Positions 6,417 to 13,589 of a stretch of DNA of 14,257 nucleotides are shown here, one piece after another (the first letter of the stretch is position 1; each line of letters opens with the position of its first letter). The stretch is taken from the NCBI GenBank assembly GCA_030624805.1, contig JAUXJL010000013.1, forward strand, positions 1 through 14,257, in the 5' to 3' direction. This stretch comes from Acidimicrobiia bacterium (GTDB taxonomy: Bacteria; Actinomycetota; Acidimicrobiia; Spongiisociales; SHLN01). The notes under the pieces were generated by a model that saw only the letters and a list, made by a program, of their open reading frames with translations, ran no database searches and was not told the origin of the DNA. A program made the translations under genes and the position numbers.

Positions 6417-7079
6417 TCAGGCGGCCGAGTCCGGCTTGCCGTCTCGTTTCTTCTGACCACGCTTGCGCAATTCGGCTGTCTGTTTGGCGGTATCGGCCGA
6501 CGATGGCGGCGGGGTCGATTGCTCACTCGTCGCTGGTTCCCCGGTGGGCTTCTTCGTCGGCTTGGCTCCGGCTGGTGACGCGCTCGGCTGCTTGGGCTGT
6601 TTGGGAGCGGCTGGTCTTGTGGTCGGCTGTGGAGTCGGGGCAGGAGATCGGGCTTGCTTGGAACGATTCTTGCTGGAGGTGGCGGGTGACAGCAGCGGGA
6701 GCTTCTTTGCAAACGGGTCCCCGTCGGCGGCAGGTGATCGATCACGCTTCGGTTGTTGGGCCGGCTCGGCGGATCGACGCTGATGTGGCGACGTGTCGGG
6801 AGCCTGGTCTGCGTAGCCGGCTCGGTTGGTCAACGCCCAGGTTGAGATGAAGAACATGACCGGAAGGGCTCCCAGGGCCAGGCCGCGGGTTGGATCCTCC
6901 GTCGCCACCATCACGACCGCGACAGCGGCAACGAGCAAGCCCGCCAGCCCGATAAACACCATGGGGTGATCCTTCACGTATTTCCAACGCAAATGGAGGG
7001 GTCTGGTTGCCATCATGGAGACATCGGCCAGCGTTCGACGAGTCTGTAGGCGCGCACCCGGCAACGGGCTGCTCACCAT
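6417..7079 (-). CDS. Two-TM protein with long disordered Pro/Ala/Lys tail, unknown function
   Basis: The protein is 220 residues from ATG 7079; the tandem Met codons at 7016 and 7013 are equally plausible starts (MATRPLHLRWKYVKDHP). Two adjacent membrane segments (about 40-60 and 66-86) follow a basic patch. The remaining 130 residues are low-complexity Pro/Ala/Ser/Lys sequence with repeated KPTKKP- and QPKQP-like pieces, ending in a highly basic LRKRGQKKRDGKPDSAA. A disordered basic tail of this kind would lie in the cytoplasm if the two segments form a hairpin, and might bind nucleic acid or acidic partners; that is inference. It starts 20 bases after the rhodanese stop on the same strand and may be in its operon. 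Confidence 0.65.
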   Translation of the reverse strand: MVSSPLPGARLQTRRTLADVSMMATRPLHLRWKYVKDHPMVFIGLAGLLVAAVAVVMVATEDPTRGLALGALPVMFFISTWALTNRAGYADQAPDTSPHQRRSAEPAQQPKRDRSPAADGDPFAKKLPLLSPATSSKNRSKQARSPAPTPQPTTRPAAPKQPKQPSASPAGAKPTKKPTGEPATSEQSTPPPSSADTAKQTAELRKRGQKKRDGKPDSAA

Positions 7080-7099
7080 CGGCTCAGGCTAGTGGTCGC

Positions 7100-7432
7100 T
7101 CAGGGTGCAGCCGTGCCCTCGAGAGGGTATCCGGCGTCTTGCCAATCGCTGAGGCCCCCGGCGTATCGACGGACGTTGGTGTAGCCGGCGTTTACGAGAG
7201 CCTTGTAAGCGAAGCGGCTTCCGACACAGGCAGCATCTGAGCAATACACGATGATTTCGTCGTCGGTGTCGAGCGCGTCGAACAACTTCTCGGGAGTGTC
7301 GAAGTGCAGCGAGCCAGGGATGTGGAGAGCTTCGTATGCCCAACGCTGCAGCGACATGACGAGCCGGATGTCGGCCCCGGAGTCGAGCTTGGCCTTGACC
7401 GCGTCCCGCTCGATGGTGACGATGTCTTCCAC
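7100..7432 (-). CDS. Single-domain rhodanese-like sulfurtransferase
   Basis: The protein is 110 residues, the usual size of a single rhodanese domain. Family features are HIPGSLHF near 37-44, the active-site loop VYCSDAACVGS with Cys64 as the likely persulfide carrier and a second Cys69 five residues on, and the closing GGLSDWQDAGYPLEG. A Cys-x4-Cys loop occurs in one rhodanese-like subgroup and could form a disulfide. The GTG start shares its first base with the last base of the upstream glutaredoxin stop (TAGTG), indicating translational coupling. A role in thiol or sulfane-sulfur handling with that glutaredoxin is inferred; the specific sulfur acceptor is unknown. Confidence 0.88.
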   Translation of the reverse strand: MEDIVTIERDAVKAKLDSGADIRLVMSLQRWAYEALHIPGSLHFDTPEKLFDALDTDDEIIVYCSDAACVGSRFAYKALVNAGYTNVRRYAGGLSDWQDAGYPLEGTAAP

Positions 7433-7695
7433 TACATTCCCAGCGCAGATTCGAGCTCACCAGCACGATCCAACGCCTCGAGATCGTCGAACCCTCCGAC
7501 CTTGCGGTCGCCGATGTAAATCTGCGGGACCGTCTCACCGCCGGTTCGCTCGAGGAGCTCGGTCTTACCCCCCGGGAGGGCATCCACGTCGATCTCGGTC
7601 CAGGTGTCGATGCCTCTGGAACGCAGCAACGCGTTGGCTCGCTCGCACCATCCGCACCAGGAGGTCGTGTACATCGTGACTGAAGTATCTGTCAT
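7432..7695 (-). CDS. Glutaredoxin / mycoredoxin-like thiol-disulfide oxidoreductase
   Basis: This 87-residue protein has a thioredoxin fold. The active site is SWCGWCERA (Cys14 and Cys17), the cis-Pro block is GGETVPQIYIGD, and GGFDDLEAL completes the glutathione/mycothiol-site pattern. In actinobacteria, short glutaredoxins of this kind (mycoredoxins) reduce mycothiol mixed disulfides; the usual site there is CGYC, and here Trp replaces Tyr. ATG 7695 is the start. The gene leads the pair with rhodanese and diverges from the ligase gene across about 80 bases. Confidence 0.9.
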   Translation of the reverse strand: MTDTSVTMYTTSWCGWCERANALLRSRGIDTWTEIDVDALPGGKTELLERTGGETVPQIYIGDRKVGGFDDLEALDRAGELESALGM

Positions 7696-7776
7696 GCCGC
7701 CCTCTGCAACCCAACTCCACCCTCAATATTCCCGGCGGGCCGTTGCCGGGCAGGCGGTGGCGGTAGGGTCTTGGCC

Positions 7777-8802
7777 ATGAGCCAGTGGCCCTTCGACCCT
7801 CCCATCTCCACCATGGAGGCGCGCGTCAAGGAGAGGCCACCCGAGCCTCCCGGCTGGCGGTACGAACCTAAGTGGGACGGGTTTCGGGTGGTGTCCTGGA
7901 GCGATGACATCCGGCTTGACAGCCGCAATCAGAAGCCACTGCTGCGGTATTTTCCGGAGCTGGAAGCTGCTCTCAGACAGCTCCCAAAAGGAACAGTGGT
8001 CGACGGTGAAGTGGTAGTGGTGCTGGAAGATCGCACCAGTTTCGACTCTCTTCAGTTGCGGATCCATCCCGCTGAGAGTCGGGTCAACCTCCTGGCCGAA
8101 GAGATACCGGCCAGCCTGGTGGCGTTCGATTTGTTGGCCGTGCAGGGCAAGGACTTACGGGCCGAGCCATTCACCGAACGACGCCGGCAACTGGGGAAGC
8201 TATTCGGGTCCCTTTCAGCCCCCTGGCATCTGACGCCTTCCACCGACGACCTCGATGTTGCCCGGCGTTGGTTCGACGACTTCGAAGCAGCCGGCTGCGA
8301 CGGCATCGTCTGCAAGAACGAAGATTCGCCTTATGTGGAGGGCAAGCGGGAGATGATCAAATGGAAGCACCGTCGTTCTGTCGACGTTGTGGTGGGCGGG
8401 TACCGGGAGCACAAGGACGGCGGCAAGATCGGCTCGCTTCTGCTCGGCCTCTACAACGACGACGGCGACCTGCATTTCATCGGACACTGTTCGGGCTTCT
8501 CCGATCACGACCGGGTCGCTCTCCTCGAGCAATTCGAGCAGCTGCGCTCTGAGGAATCATTCGGGTTTGAAGCTCGCATGCCGGGAGCCGAGAGCCGCTG
8601 GTCGGCCGGCAAGGATCTGGCCTGGACGCCGGTGCGGCCGGGTGTGGTTGTGCAGGTGAGCTACGACCAGCTAACCGAGGCTCGTTTTCGCCATGCCACC
8701 CGCCTGGAACGCTGGCGTCCTGACAAGGAGGCCAAGGATTGCACGATGGACCAGCTCGAGCGCCCGGAGGGACCCGGCTTCAAGGACGTTGTTGTCGGTT
8801 AG
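7777..8802 (+). CDS. ligC: ATP-dependent DNA ligase, LigC type
   Basis: The protein is 341 residues, close to mycobacterial LigC (about 350-360). Nucleotidyltransferase motifs appear in order: motif I YEPKWDGFR with the AMP-accepting Lys32, motif III LVAFDLLAVQG, motif IV CDGIVCKN, and motif V MIKWKHRRSVDVVVGGY. An OB-fold domain follows, ending in the LigD/LigC-like RFRHATRLERWRPDK. The enzyme seals nicks and is associated with end joining or repair. ATG 7777 (MSQWPFDPP) was preferred over TTG 7771. It is convergent with a LigD-type polymerase-domain gene; in many bacteria these modules are fused in LigD. No Ku gene is in the window. The symbol is by family resemblance. Confidence 0.92.
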   Translation: MSQWPFDPPISTMEARVKERPPEPPGWRYEPKWDGFRVVSWSDDIRLDSRNQKPLLRYFPELEAALRQLPKGTVVDGEVVVVLEDRTSFDSLQLRIHPAESRVNLLAEEIPASLVAFDLLAVQGKDLRAEPFTERRRQLGKLFGSLSAPWHLTPSTDDLDVARRWFDDFEAAGCDGIVCKNEDSPYVEGKREMIKWKHRRSVDVVVGGYREHKDGGKIGSLLLGLYNDDGDLHFIGHCSGFSDHDRVALLEQFEQLRSEESFGFEARMPGAESRWSAGKDLAWTPVRPGVVVQVSYDQLTEARFRHATRLERWRPDKEAKDCTMDQLERPEGPGFKDVVVG

Positions 8803-8978
8803 ATTTCAGTAGTTGGGCTTGAGCTGCACGAGATCAACCGCGTGCCGTCAACGTTCAGCCAGGCGTTGCGGTGCCACTCAACATCTAATCCCGCAATCGT
8901 ACGCGACGCTCAGATCCGCCTACCCACCTGGTCCAACCCCTGCGTACTGCGTATTGCGTACTGCGTACCGCGCTTTGC
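8803..8978. other. Intergenic spacer between convergent repair genes
   Basis: This 176-base gap between the ligase and the polymerase-domain gene holds no credible ORF, RNA gene or strong terminator hairpin. Its only visible structure is the 7-bp tandem repeat near its right end. Confidence 0.7.
8941..8968. repeat. Four tandem copies of TGCGTAC/T
   Basis: TGCGTAC, TGCGTAT, TGCGTAC and TGCGTAC follow each other without gaps, with one mismatch in the second copy. The array ends ten bases before the stop of the polymerase-domain gene. It may be a simple-sequence repeat or a mini-satellite. A regulatory role is not shown. Confidence 0.85.
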
Positions 8979-9980
8979 TCAATACTCGTCGTCGGCCCGC
9001 CGCTGCTTGGACGGCTGAACGCGAGGAGGTTCCCCGGGTTGCTTCGGGTAGTGGGGGGGCCACGGGGCGTCGCCCATTCCCTCTTCCTCGTGGGCGGCCA
9101 CCAATTCGAGCAAGCTCTCTAGGCGGCCGGGGTTGTCATCGATGCCGCTGCTGAGGTCTCCAACCGCGTTCCATCGCTTCCCGAACCCCGCCATCGGGAA
9201 ATCCTCGATCGAAATGTCGTCGAGCTCATCCCAACCGAACGGCGCCGACACGTACCCGGTCGGCCGGACTGAGTAAGCGGAGGCGATGGTCTTGTCGCGT
9301 GCGTTCTGGTTGTAGTCGATGAACACACCTTCTCGCTCTTCCTTCCACCAGGCAGTGGTGGCGAGGCCGTTGAGCTGACGTTCGGCCTCGCGAGCGATAG
9401 CGAGCACCGCCCGCCGAACCTGGAAGTAGTCCCACTCGGGTTCGAGGCGGACGTAAACATGAATGCCGCGTGAGCCCGATGTCTTCGGCCAGGCGGTCAG
9501 GCCGTGGCTGTCGAGAAACCCGCGACACCATCCAGCGACGGTCCGAACATCTGAGAAAGGAATACCCTGCGTCGGATCGAGGTCGATTCGCATCTCATCG
9601 GGATGGTCGATGTCCTCAGCTCGGGCATTCCACGGATTGAGGTCCAGACAATTGAGCTGAGCCATCCGCAGGATGTCTGTCACGGTGCGCGGCACCCGCA
9701 TGAGACCTGGCCGCTGGGACGGAAAGCGGATCTCGACGATCTCCATTGCGTCTCCCGGCTTGGCCCGCTTATTGAAGAAGGGATCGCCGCCCGCCCCCTT
9801 CGGCCAGCGCTTCAGCATCGTCGGCCGCCCGTACACGCCGCGCAGCGCACCTTCGCCCGTGAGTAGAAAGTGGTTGGCGACATCGAGCTTGGTCCAACCC
9901 TGCTCGGGGAACATCACCCTATCGGGGCTCGAGATTCGGAACGGCTCGCCGTCGACTTCGAGATGCGTTTCGGACGCCAT
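8979..9980 (-). CDS. LigD-type polymerase/primase domain protein (PolDom)
   Basis: The 333-residue protein from ATG 9980 (MASETHLEVDGEPF) matches the polymerase domain of bacterial LigD, an archaeo-eukaryotic primase fold. Seen motifs are the metal-binding pair MRIDLDPTQG (Asp133 and Asp135), the nucleotide-binding block KTSGSRGIHVYV with its His, and DYNQNARDKTIASAYSVRP near the end. The N-terminal stretch SSPDRVMFPEQGWTK is the standard opening of this family. The enzyme extends or fills DNA ends with ribo- or deoxynucleotides during non-homologous end joining. It is a stand-alone version, partner of the convergent ligase by inference. The frame stays open upstream to 10376, but that part is antisense-like shadow of the rhomboid gene. 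Only two bases separate its start from the rhomboid stop, so the two are probably co-transcribed. Confidence 0.92.
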   Translation of the reverse strand: MASETHLEVDGEPFRISSPDRVMFPEQGWTKLDVANHFLLTGEGALRGVYGRPTMLKRWPKGAGGDPFFNKRAKPGDAMEIVEIRFPSQRPGLMRVPRTVTDILRMAQLNCLDLNPWNARAEDIDHPDEMRIDLDPTQGIPFSDVRTVAGWCRGFLDSHGLTAWPKTSGSRGIHVYVRLEPEWDYFQVRRAVLAIAREAERQLNGLATTAWWKEEREGVFIDYNQNARDKTIASAYSVRPTGYVSAPFGWDELDDISIEDFPMAGFGKRWNAVGDLSSGIDDNPGRLESLLELVAAHEEEGMGDAPWPPHYPKQPGEPPRVQPSKQRRADDEY

Positions 9981-9982
9981 GG

Positions 9983-10570
9983 CTAGGTGCTGGCAGCCGG
10001 CGTGGAGCGCCGAGCTGCTAATCCTGCCGCGAAGACCCCGGCAATCACGCCGAAGAGGTGTCCCTCCCACGACACTCCGGAGTTCGTTGGGAGCACACCC
10101 CAGATGAGCCCTCCATAGGCCACGGCCACCACGACCGCTATGCCAATCGACTTGACGCTGCGTTCGAACCAGGCCATGCCGAGCAAGAACCCGAAATATC
10201 CGAACACGAGGATGGAGGCGCCGATGTGAATGCCGCTGCGCGCCATCAACCAGGTGGCCAGGCCGGCACCAAGCGCGATGACGGCCGTTGCCATTAGCCA
10301 GCGGTTGAGCCCATAGGTCATCACGAGAGCCCCCAACACGAGGAACGGGACCGAGTTGGAAATGATGTGCGTCCATCCGTCGTGAAGCACGGGGGCAAAC
10401 AGCAGGCCTTCCAAGCCGTCAATCTGGCGTGGTTCTATTCCGTGTGTTTGAAGCTCGCTGTCAAACGCGTACTCGTCCAAGACCTCCACGAGCCACATCA
10501 ATATGAGGCTGCCGCCGACGACCTGAACGATGAGACGGGGGAGTGAGCGGGGCTTCTCAGTCGCTTCCAT
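9983..10570 (-). CDS. Rhomboid-family intramembrane serine protease
   Basis: The 195-residue protein from ATG 10570 (TTG 10576 is an alternative adding two residues) has about six membrane segments. Rhomboid markers are the HxxxN element in GWTHIISNSVPFLVLG (His68, Asn72), GIHIGASILVFGYFGF with the likely nucleophile Ser119, and SWEGHLFGVIAG with the catalytic His171. The usual GASG is GASI here, so the residue after the nucleophile differs. It cleaves membrane-spanning substrates; these are unknown. It lies two bases upstream of the polymerase-domain gene, an odd partnership that may reflect only transcription. A hairpin terminator for the preceding operon lies 32 bases before its start. Confidence 0.88.
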   Translation of the reverse strand: MEATEKPRSLPRLIVQVVGGSLILMWLVEVLDEYAFDSELQTHGIEPRQIDGLEGLLFAPVLHDGWTHIISNSVPFLVLGALVMTYGLNRWLMATAVIALGAGLATWLMARSGIHIGASILVFGYFGFLLGMAWFERSVKSIGIAVVVAVAYGGLIWGVLPTNSGVSWEGHLFGVIAGVFAAGLAARRSTPAAST

Positions 10571-10601
10571 GGTCAAACGCTACATTCTGATTCGGGCAAA
10601 G

Positions 10602-10626
10602 GCACCCGGCCTGCCGAGCCGGGTGC
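10602..10626 (-). terminator. Hairpin terminator after the alkylation-repair operon
   Basis: A perfect 9-bp stem, GCACCCGGC with GCCGGGTGC, encloses a 7-base loop. On the minus strand it follows the alkyltransferase stop by about 58 bases and is followed by CTTTGCCC. It separates the sigma factor/alkyltransferase pair from the rhomboid gene. Confidence 0.6.
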
Positions 10627-10683
10627 GGTCGATGGCGACGCAGCCGACGGACGATACCGGGGCCGGCGACGCCGTGTTGAGGG

Positions 10684-11448
10684 CTAGGCGACGGCTGGTC
10701 TGCAGTGTTGGCAAGGCCTGTAGCCGGCCCGGCGAGCTTCAGATTCGTTGCGGAACTCCACCGTGTGGCGCTTGGTAGTGCGCCTTGCATCTCGGCAGGT
10801 GGGGTTGCAGAAGATGTGGGTGGTGTCGCTGCCGGTCAGTTTGATGCCACGGTCGGCCAGCCCCTCGAGGGTGTCGACGTCCATCCCCTCCGCTTCCAGC
10901 ACGGCCCGCTTGACGTCGGTGCCGTAGTAATAGTTGCCGAGATGGCCATCGTTGCGCACCACGCGGTGACAAGGGACCACGATGGGTACCGGGTTGCGGG
11001 CGAGGGCTGTACCCACTGCTCGGACTGCTTTCGGATTCCCGATCTCTTTGGCGATCCACGAATAGGGTCGCACTTCTCCGGGCAGAATCTCGGCGGTCTT
11101 TCGGAGGACCGCCTGTTGGAACTCGGACATGCCCTCCCAGTCGATCTGCAGGGTCCCGAGCCGCTTGGTGGCGAGCGCCTTGTCAAGGCCGCGGGACAGT
11201 TTCGGGGGAAGTTCGGCGACCGGGAACACCGGCCGGCCAAATTGAATCTCAAATCGGTCTTCGAAGTCGGCTGCGTCGTCGTCGAGGGTGATCGAGGAGA
11301 CACCCCGCTTGTTGAATGAGACAAACATGGCTCCAGTCGGGCCCGAGTGCGGCACGTATCCGTCGGCCAGGTCAGTCTCGAGCAGGACTTGCGGGAGCAC
11401 CGTACCGGGGGCTTCGGTGGCGAGTTCGGCCAAATTCTCTTCGATCAT
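10684..11448 (-). CDS. O6-alkylguanine-DNA alkyltransferase fused to a C-terminal Ada zinc domain
   Basis: The 254-residue protein has an alkyltransferase domain with helix-turn-helix region YSWIAKEIGNPKAVRAVG and the acceptor block VPCHRVV (Cys160). It is followed by an Ada-type zinc module: FCNPTC (Cys214, Cys218) and YRPCQHC (Cys246, Cys249), with spacing nearly the same as the N-terminal Zn domain of E. coli Ada, where the first Cys accepts methyl from phosphotriesters. Here the module order is reversed and no AraC domain is present. The protein probably repairs O6-alkylguanine, and perhaps senses or repairs methyl phosphotriesters. ATG 11448 overlaps the sigma-factor stop (ATGA) and has AGGAGG seven bases upstream; the longer open frame to 11736 is a shadow of the sigma gene. 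A terminator hairpin follows. Confidence 0.9.
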   Translation of the reverse strand: MIEENLAELATEAPGTVLPQVLLETDLADGYVPHSGPTGAMFVSFNKRGVSSITLDDDAADFEDRFEIQFGRPVFPVAELPPKLSRGLDKALATKRLGTLQIDWEGMSEFQQAVLRKTAEILPGEVRPYSWIAKEIGNPKAVRAVGTALARNPVPIVVPCHRVVRNDGHLGNYYYGTDVKRAVLEAEGMDVDTLEGLADRGIKLTGSDTTHIFCNPTCRDARRTTKRHTVEFRNESEARRAGYRPCQHCRPAVA

Positions 11449-11990
11449 GACAATACCTCCTGGAGTTTGGTGATTCCTCGGTGAACGTCGGCTTTGACGG
11501 TGCCCTGTGGTCGCCCGGTGGCAACCGAGATCTCCTGATATGTGAGGCCGACCACGTGGCGCAGGACGACGGCTGTGCGTTGGGCCGATGGCAGCCCTTC
11601 CAGAAGCTCCGACCATCGGCGGTTCTCGTCGGCTTCCACCACCTCTGCCTCCGGGCCTCTCCCGGTGAAGAAGGCATCGCGGTCCAGCTCGACGGTGCGG
11701 GGCCGCCGGCTGCGGGTGCGGGCGGCGTTCCGGCACAGGTTGAGCGCAATAGTCCAGAGCCAGCCGGGCAGGTTCAATTCTCGGATCCGGTCGGACGAAT
11801 AGCCGCCGAGAGCTCGATACGCCCGGATGAAAGTCTCCTGGGTGATGTCCTCGGCATCGGCGGAGGAGGGAACCATGCGGCGCACCCCCGAGTAGATGCC
11901 GTGTTGCATGTCCCGGACGAGGTCGGGGAAGGCGCCGTCGAGGTCGTTGGCGATGTGGCTATTCACGAGTTCGACTGTATCCAACGTCAT
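11445..11990 (-). CDS. ECF-family RNA polymerase sigma factor
   Basis: From ATG 11990 the protein has 181 residues; GTG 12005 would add five. Region 2 is seen in DITQETFIRAYRAL and the following LPGWLWTIALNLCRNAAR, which bind core polymerase and the -10 element. Region 4 is seen in LPSAQRTAVVLRHVVGLTYQEIS plus GRPQGTVKADVHRGITKL, a helix-turn-helix for the -35 element. No anti-sigma factor is adjacent. The downstream gene overlaps it by four bases and encodes an alkyltransferase with an Ada zinc domain, so the pair may form an alkylation-response unit in which the sigma factor replaces Ada's AraC activator. That is inference. Neither start has a clear ribosome site, so a leaderless transcript is possible. 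Confidence 0.9.
   Translation of the reverse strand: MTLDTVELVNSHIANDLDGAFPDLVRDMQHGIYSGVRRMVPSSADAEDITQETFIRAYRALGGYSSDRIRELNLPGWLWTIALNLCRNAARTRSRRPRTVELDRDAFFTGRGPEAEVVEADENRRWSELLEGLPSAQRTAVVLRHVVGLTYQEISVATGRPQGTVKADVHRGITKLQEVLS
11456..11461 (-). promoter_or_regulatory. Ribosome binding site of the alkyltransferase gene
   Basis: AGGAGG on the minus strand lies inside the end of the sigma-factor gene, seven bases before ATG 11448. It decides the start of the alkyltransferase and supports coupled translation of the pair. Confidence 0.75.
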
Positions 11991-12042
11991 CACCAGGAAG
12001 AACACCGGCCCGGCCGAAACCGTTGCAGCCGGGCTTGTCGGT

Positions 12043-12801
12043 TCAGCTGAACATGGTTTTGGGGCGCTCCTCGGCCTCGCCGTCCACGTAGATGTCGACC
12101 TTCTCGTTGTAGAAGCTCACCATGCCGGCGATGCGGGAGCTCTCCTCCACCGGATACTTGTAGTACCAGAGAATGTCCTCGACCAGTTCGCCGTCTACGT
12201 CGAGGGTGTAGTAGTTGGCCTCCCCCTTGTAGGGGCATTGCGTGGTGGTGTCACTGTTGCGCAGCAGGTCCATCCGGACGTCGGTGAGCGGCAGGTAGTA
12301 GCGAATTGGTAAGCCGGTCTCGAACAAAAGTGTGGGCCTGGTGCTATCCGCCACCGTGACGCCGTTGATCTTCACCTCGATGTGCCGGGAGCTCGCCAGC
12401 GCGTCCACCCGGGTATAGGGGTCCCGGGCATGCACGAAGACCTCTTCGTCTTCCTCAAACCACGCGTCCATCGCCCGCCAGTGAAACGCAACCAGCCCGG
12501 CCAGCTCCTCGATCTGGGGGTCTGGATAGGTGTAGGCGGCGTTTTCGGCCTCCTGGCCGGCTGTTTTTACATTGAAGTATGTGGCGGTGCCTCGGCTCGG
12601 AGAGCGCTTCTCTTCGCCGGAGGGTGTGAGCAGGTCCATTTTTACGTCGGCCTGCGGGAAGTAATAGACGGGGTAATACGGCTTCTCCCACACGAGCTTT
12701 ACGCCGGTGGTGTCGGCAACACACTCGCCGTTTAGGTAGACCCGGACTCGCTTCTGGCCATCCTGGATCTTTACCCGCCCTCGGGACGCAGTTGTCGTCA
12801 T
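12043..12801 (-). CDS. Tandem DUF427 domain protein
   Basis: The 252-residue protein holds two copies of DUF427. The first (about 12-120) has VRVYLNGECVADT, YYPVYYFPQADVKMDLL and RGTATYFNVK; the second (about 138-246) has IEVKINGVTVADS, RYYLPLTDVRMDLL and CPYKGEANYYTL. Each begins with a short beta hairpin and ends near a Tyr-Pro and VSFY/VAFHW element. The family is common in actinobacteria and has no settled function. The start ATG 12801 has AGGAG at good spacing. No signal peptide is present, so it is cytoplasmic. It lies 79 bases after the CMD-family gene on the same strand and 52 or so bases before the sigma factor; a separate promoter upstream is possible but I cannot identify one firmly. 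Confidence 0.9.
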   Translation of the reverse strand: MTTTASRGRVKIQDGQKRVRVYLNGECVADTTGVKLVWEKPYYPVYYFPQADVKMDLLTPSGEEKRSPSRGTATYFNVKTAGQEAENAAYTYPDPQIEELAGLVAFHWRAMDAWFEEDEEVFVHARDPYTRVDALASSRHIEVKINGVTVADSTRPTLLFETGLPIRYYLPLTDVRMDLLRNSDTTTQCPYKGEANYYTLDVDGELVEDILWYYKYPVEESSRIAGMVSFYNEKVDIYVDGEAEERPKTMFS

Positions 12802-12880
12802 GTCAAGCTCCTAATTAGTCGTCGGCTACATAACCAAAAACCTGGCTCGGCAATTCCGGTTCCTTGCCTGGCCCTGCTGA

Positions 12881-13363
12881 TCAGACCGTCGGGGTGGCGC
12901 CTTGCGCCAGCTTGAGGCGGGTCCAGACGTTCATGTTGATCACGATGCCGGCTATCGCGACTATCTGAGTTTCTGAAAAATGCTCAACGGCTTGCTCGTG
13001 GTAGGCGGCGAACCGGTCAGCGACCGTCGTGTCCGCGATCCGGGTCAGTGCCTCCGTATAGGCCAATGCGGCTTGTTCGGCCGGCGAGAAGAGGTCGGTC
13101 TCCCACCAGGCGCTCAGGGTGTCGATCTTGATCCGTGGGATGCCCAGGTCGCGGGCCGCCCCATAGTGAACATTCAGGCAGTACGTGCAGTTGTTGATCT
13201 GGGACACTCGCAAGCGGAGGAGCTGGGCCAGGGCCGGCTCAACGCCGAGATCCTGCGCTGTGTAGCCGTACGCGCTGGCGAACTGTGCTGCGATCTCACC
13301 CAGAGGTCCGCTGTCCTCAGGAGCGAAGCGCCGGTTCTCTATCGTGACCGCCTCAGTGTCCAA
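12881..13363 (-). CDS. Carboxymuconolactone decarboxylase / AhpD-like protein
   Basis: The protein is 160 residues. The active site INNCTYCLNVHYGAAR gives Cys59-x2-Cys62-x3-His66, the redox motif of AhpD-like alkylhydroperoxidase proteins. SWWETDLFSPAEQAALAYTEALT is the family's next conserved stretch, and VAIAGIVINMNVWTRLKL the last helix. Members reduce peroxides with thiol partners or have unknown roles. TTG 13363 was chosen because AAGGAGG precedes it by four bases, overlapping the stop of the small cysteine protein gene. It forms the end of a tight gene set with that protein and a flavin reductase, which could supply electrons by inference. Confidence 0.9.
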   Translation of the reverse strand: MDTEAVTIENRRFAPEDSGPLGEIAAQFASAYGYTAQDLGVEPALAQLLRLRVSQINNCTYCLNVHYGAARDLGIPRIKIDTLSAWWETDLFSPAEQAALAYTEALTRIADTTVADRFAAYHEQAVEHFSETQIVAIAGIVINMNVWTRLKLAQGATPTV

Positions 13364-13372
13364 GATGCCTCC

Positions 13373-13579
13373 TTAATTGGCAAATACGTGCGAAGTAGCA
13401 AAGAGGCGGAGCGAGGTTGAGCACAGGCCGCCTCCGGTGACCGGCGTGCTGCATACCCCCGAGTACTCGAGAGCTCCCGAGACGCGGCCGACCAGCCGGA
13501 CGTCGCGGACCACCCCGCAGCGGGGACATTGGATGGTGGCGACGGGGATGCTGTCGTAGTTCGATGGTTGTGTGATCAC
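13373..13579 (-). CDS. Small four-cysteine protein, possible zinc ribbon
   Basis: This 68-residue protein starts at GTG 13579, with AAAGGAG four bases upstream; the longer open frame to 13696 overlaps the reductase gene and is rejected. A CPRC knuckle (Cys18, Cys21) and two later cysteines (Cys43, Cys53) suggest a zinc or iron site, although the second pair is spaced nine residues apart rather than two. Small zinc proteins encoded beside flavin reductases are known in actinobacteria, but this sequence does not clearly match one I recognise. It lies ten bases after the reductase stop and ten before the CMD-family start, which supports a functional unit. Confidence 0.72.
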   Translation of the reverse strand: MITQPSNYDSIPVATIQCPRCGVVRDVRLVGRVSGALEYSGVCSTPVTGGGLCSTSLRLFATSHVFAN

Positions 13580-13589
13580 GGTTCTCCTT

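Noticed and set aside
7730..7750. Possible hairpin between glutaredoxin and ligase
   Set aside because: CCCGGC and GCCGGG can pair, but the stem is only 6 bp in GC-rich DNA upstream of both divergent genes, where a terminator is not expected.
9981..10376. N-terminal extension of the polymerase-domain protein
   Set aside because: The frame is open, but family homology starts at MASETHLEVDGEPF (9980), and the extension lies within the rhomboid gene on the same strand in another frame.
11449..11736. N-terminal extension of the alkyltransferase
   Set aside because: It overlaps the sigma-factor gene; ATG 11448 has AGGAGG and an ATGA overlap, and the extension is low-complexity Arg/Pro sequence typical of a shadow frame.
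12008..12034. Possible terminator between DUF427 and sigma-factor genes
   Set aside because: GCCCGGC and GCCGGGC form a 7-bp stem around 13 bases without a T tract; too weak to call.
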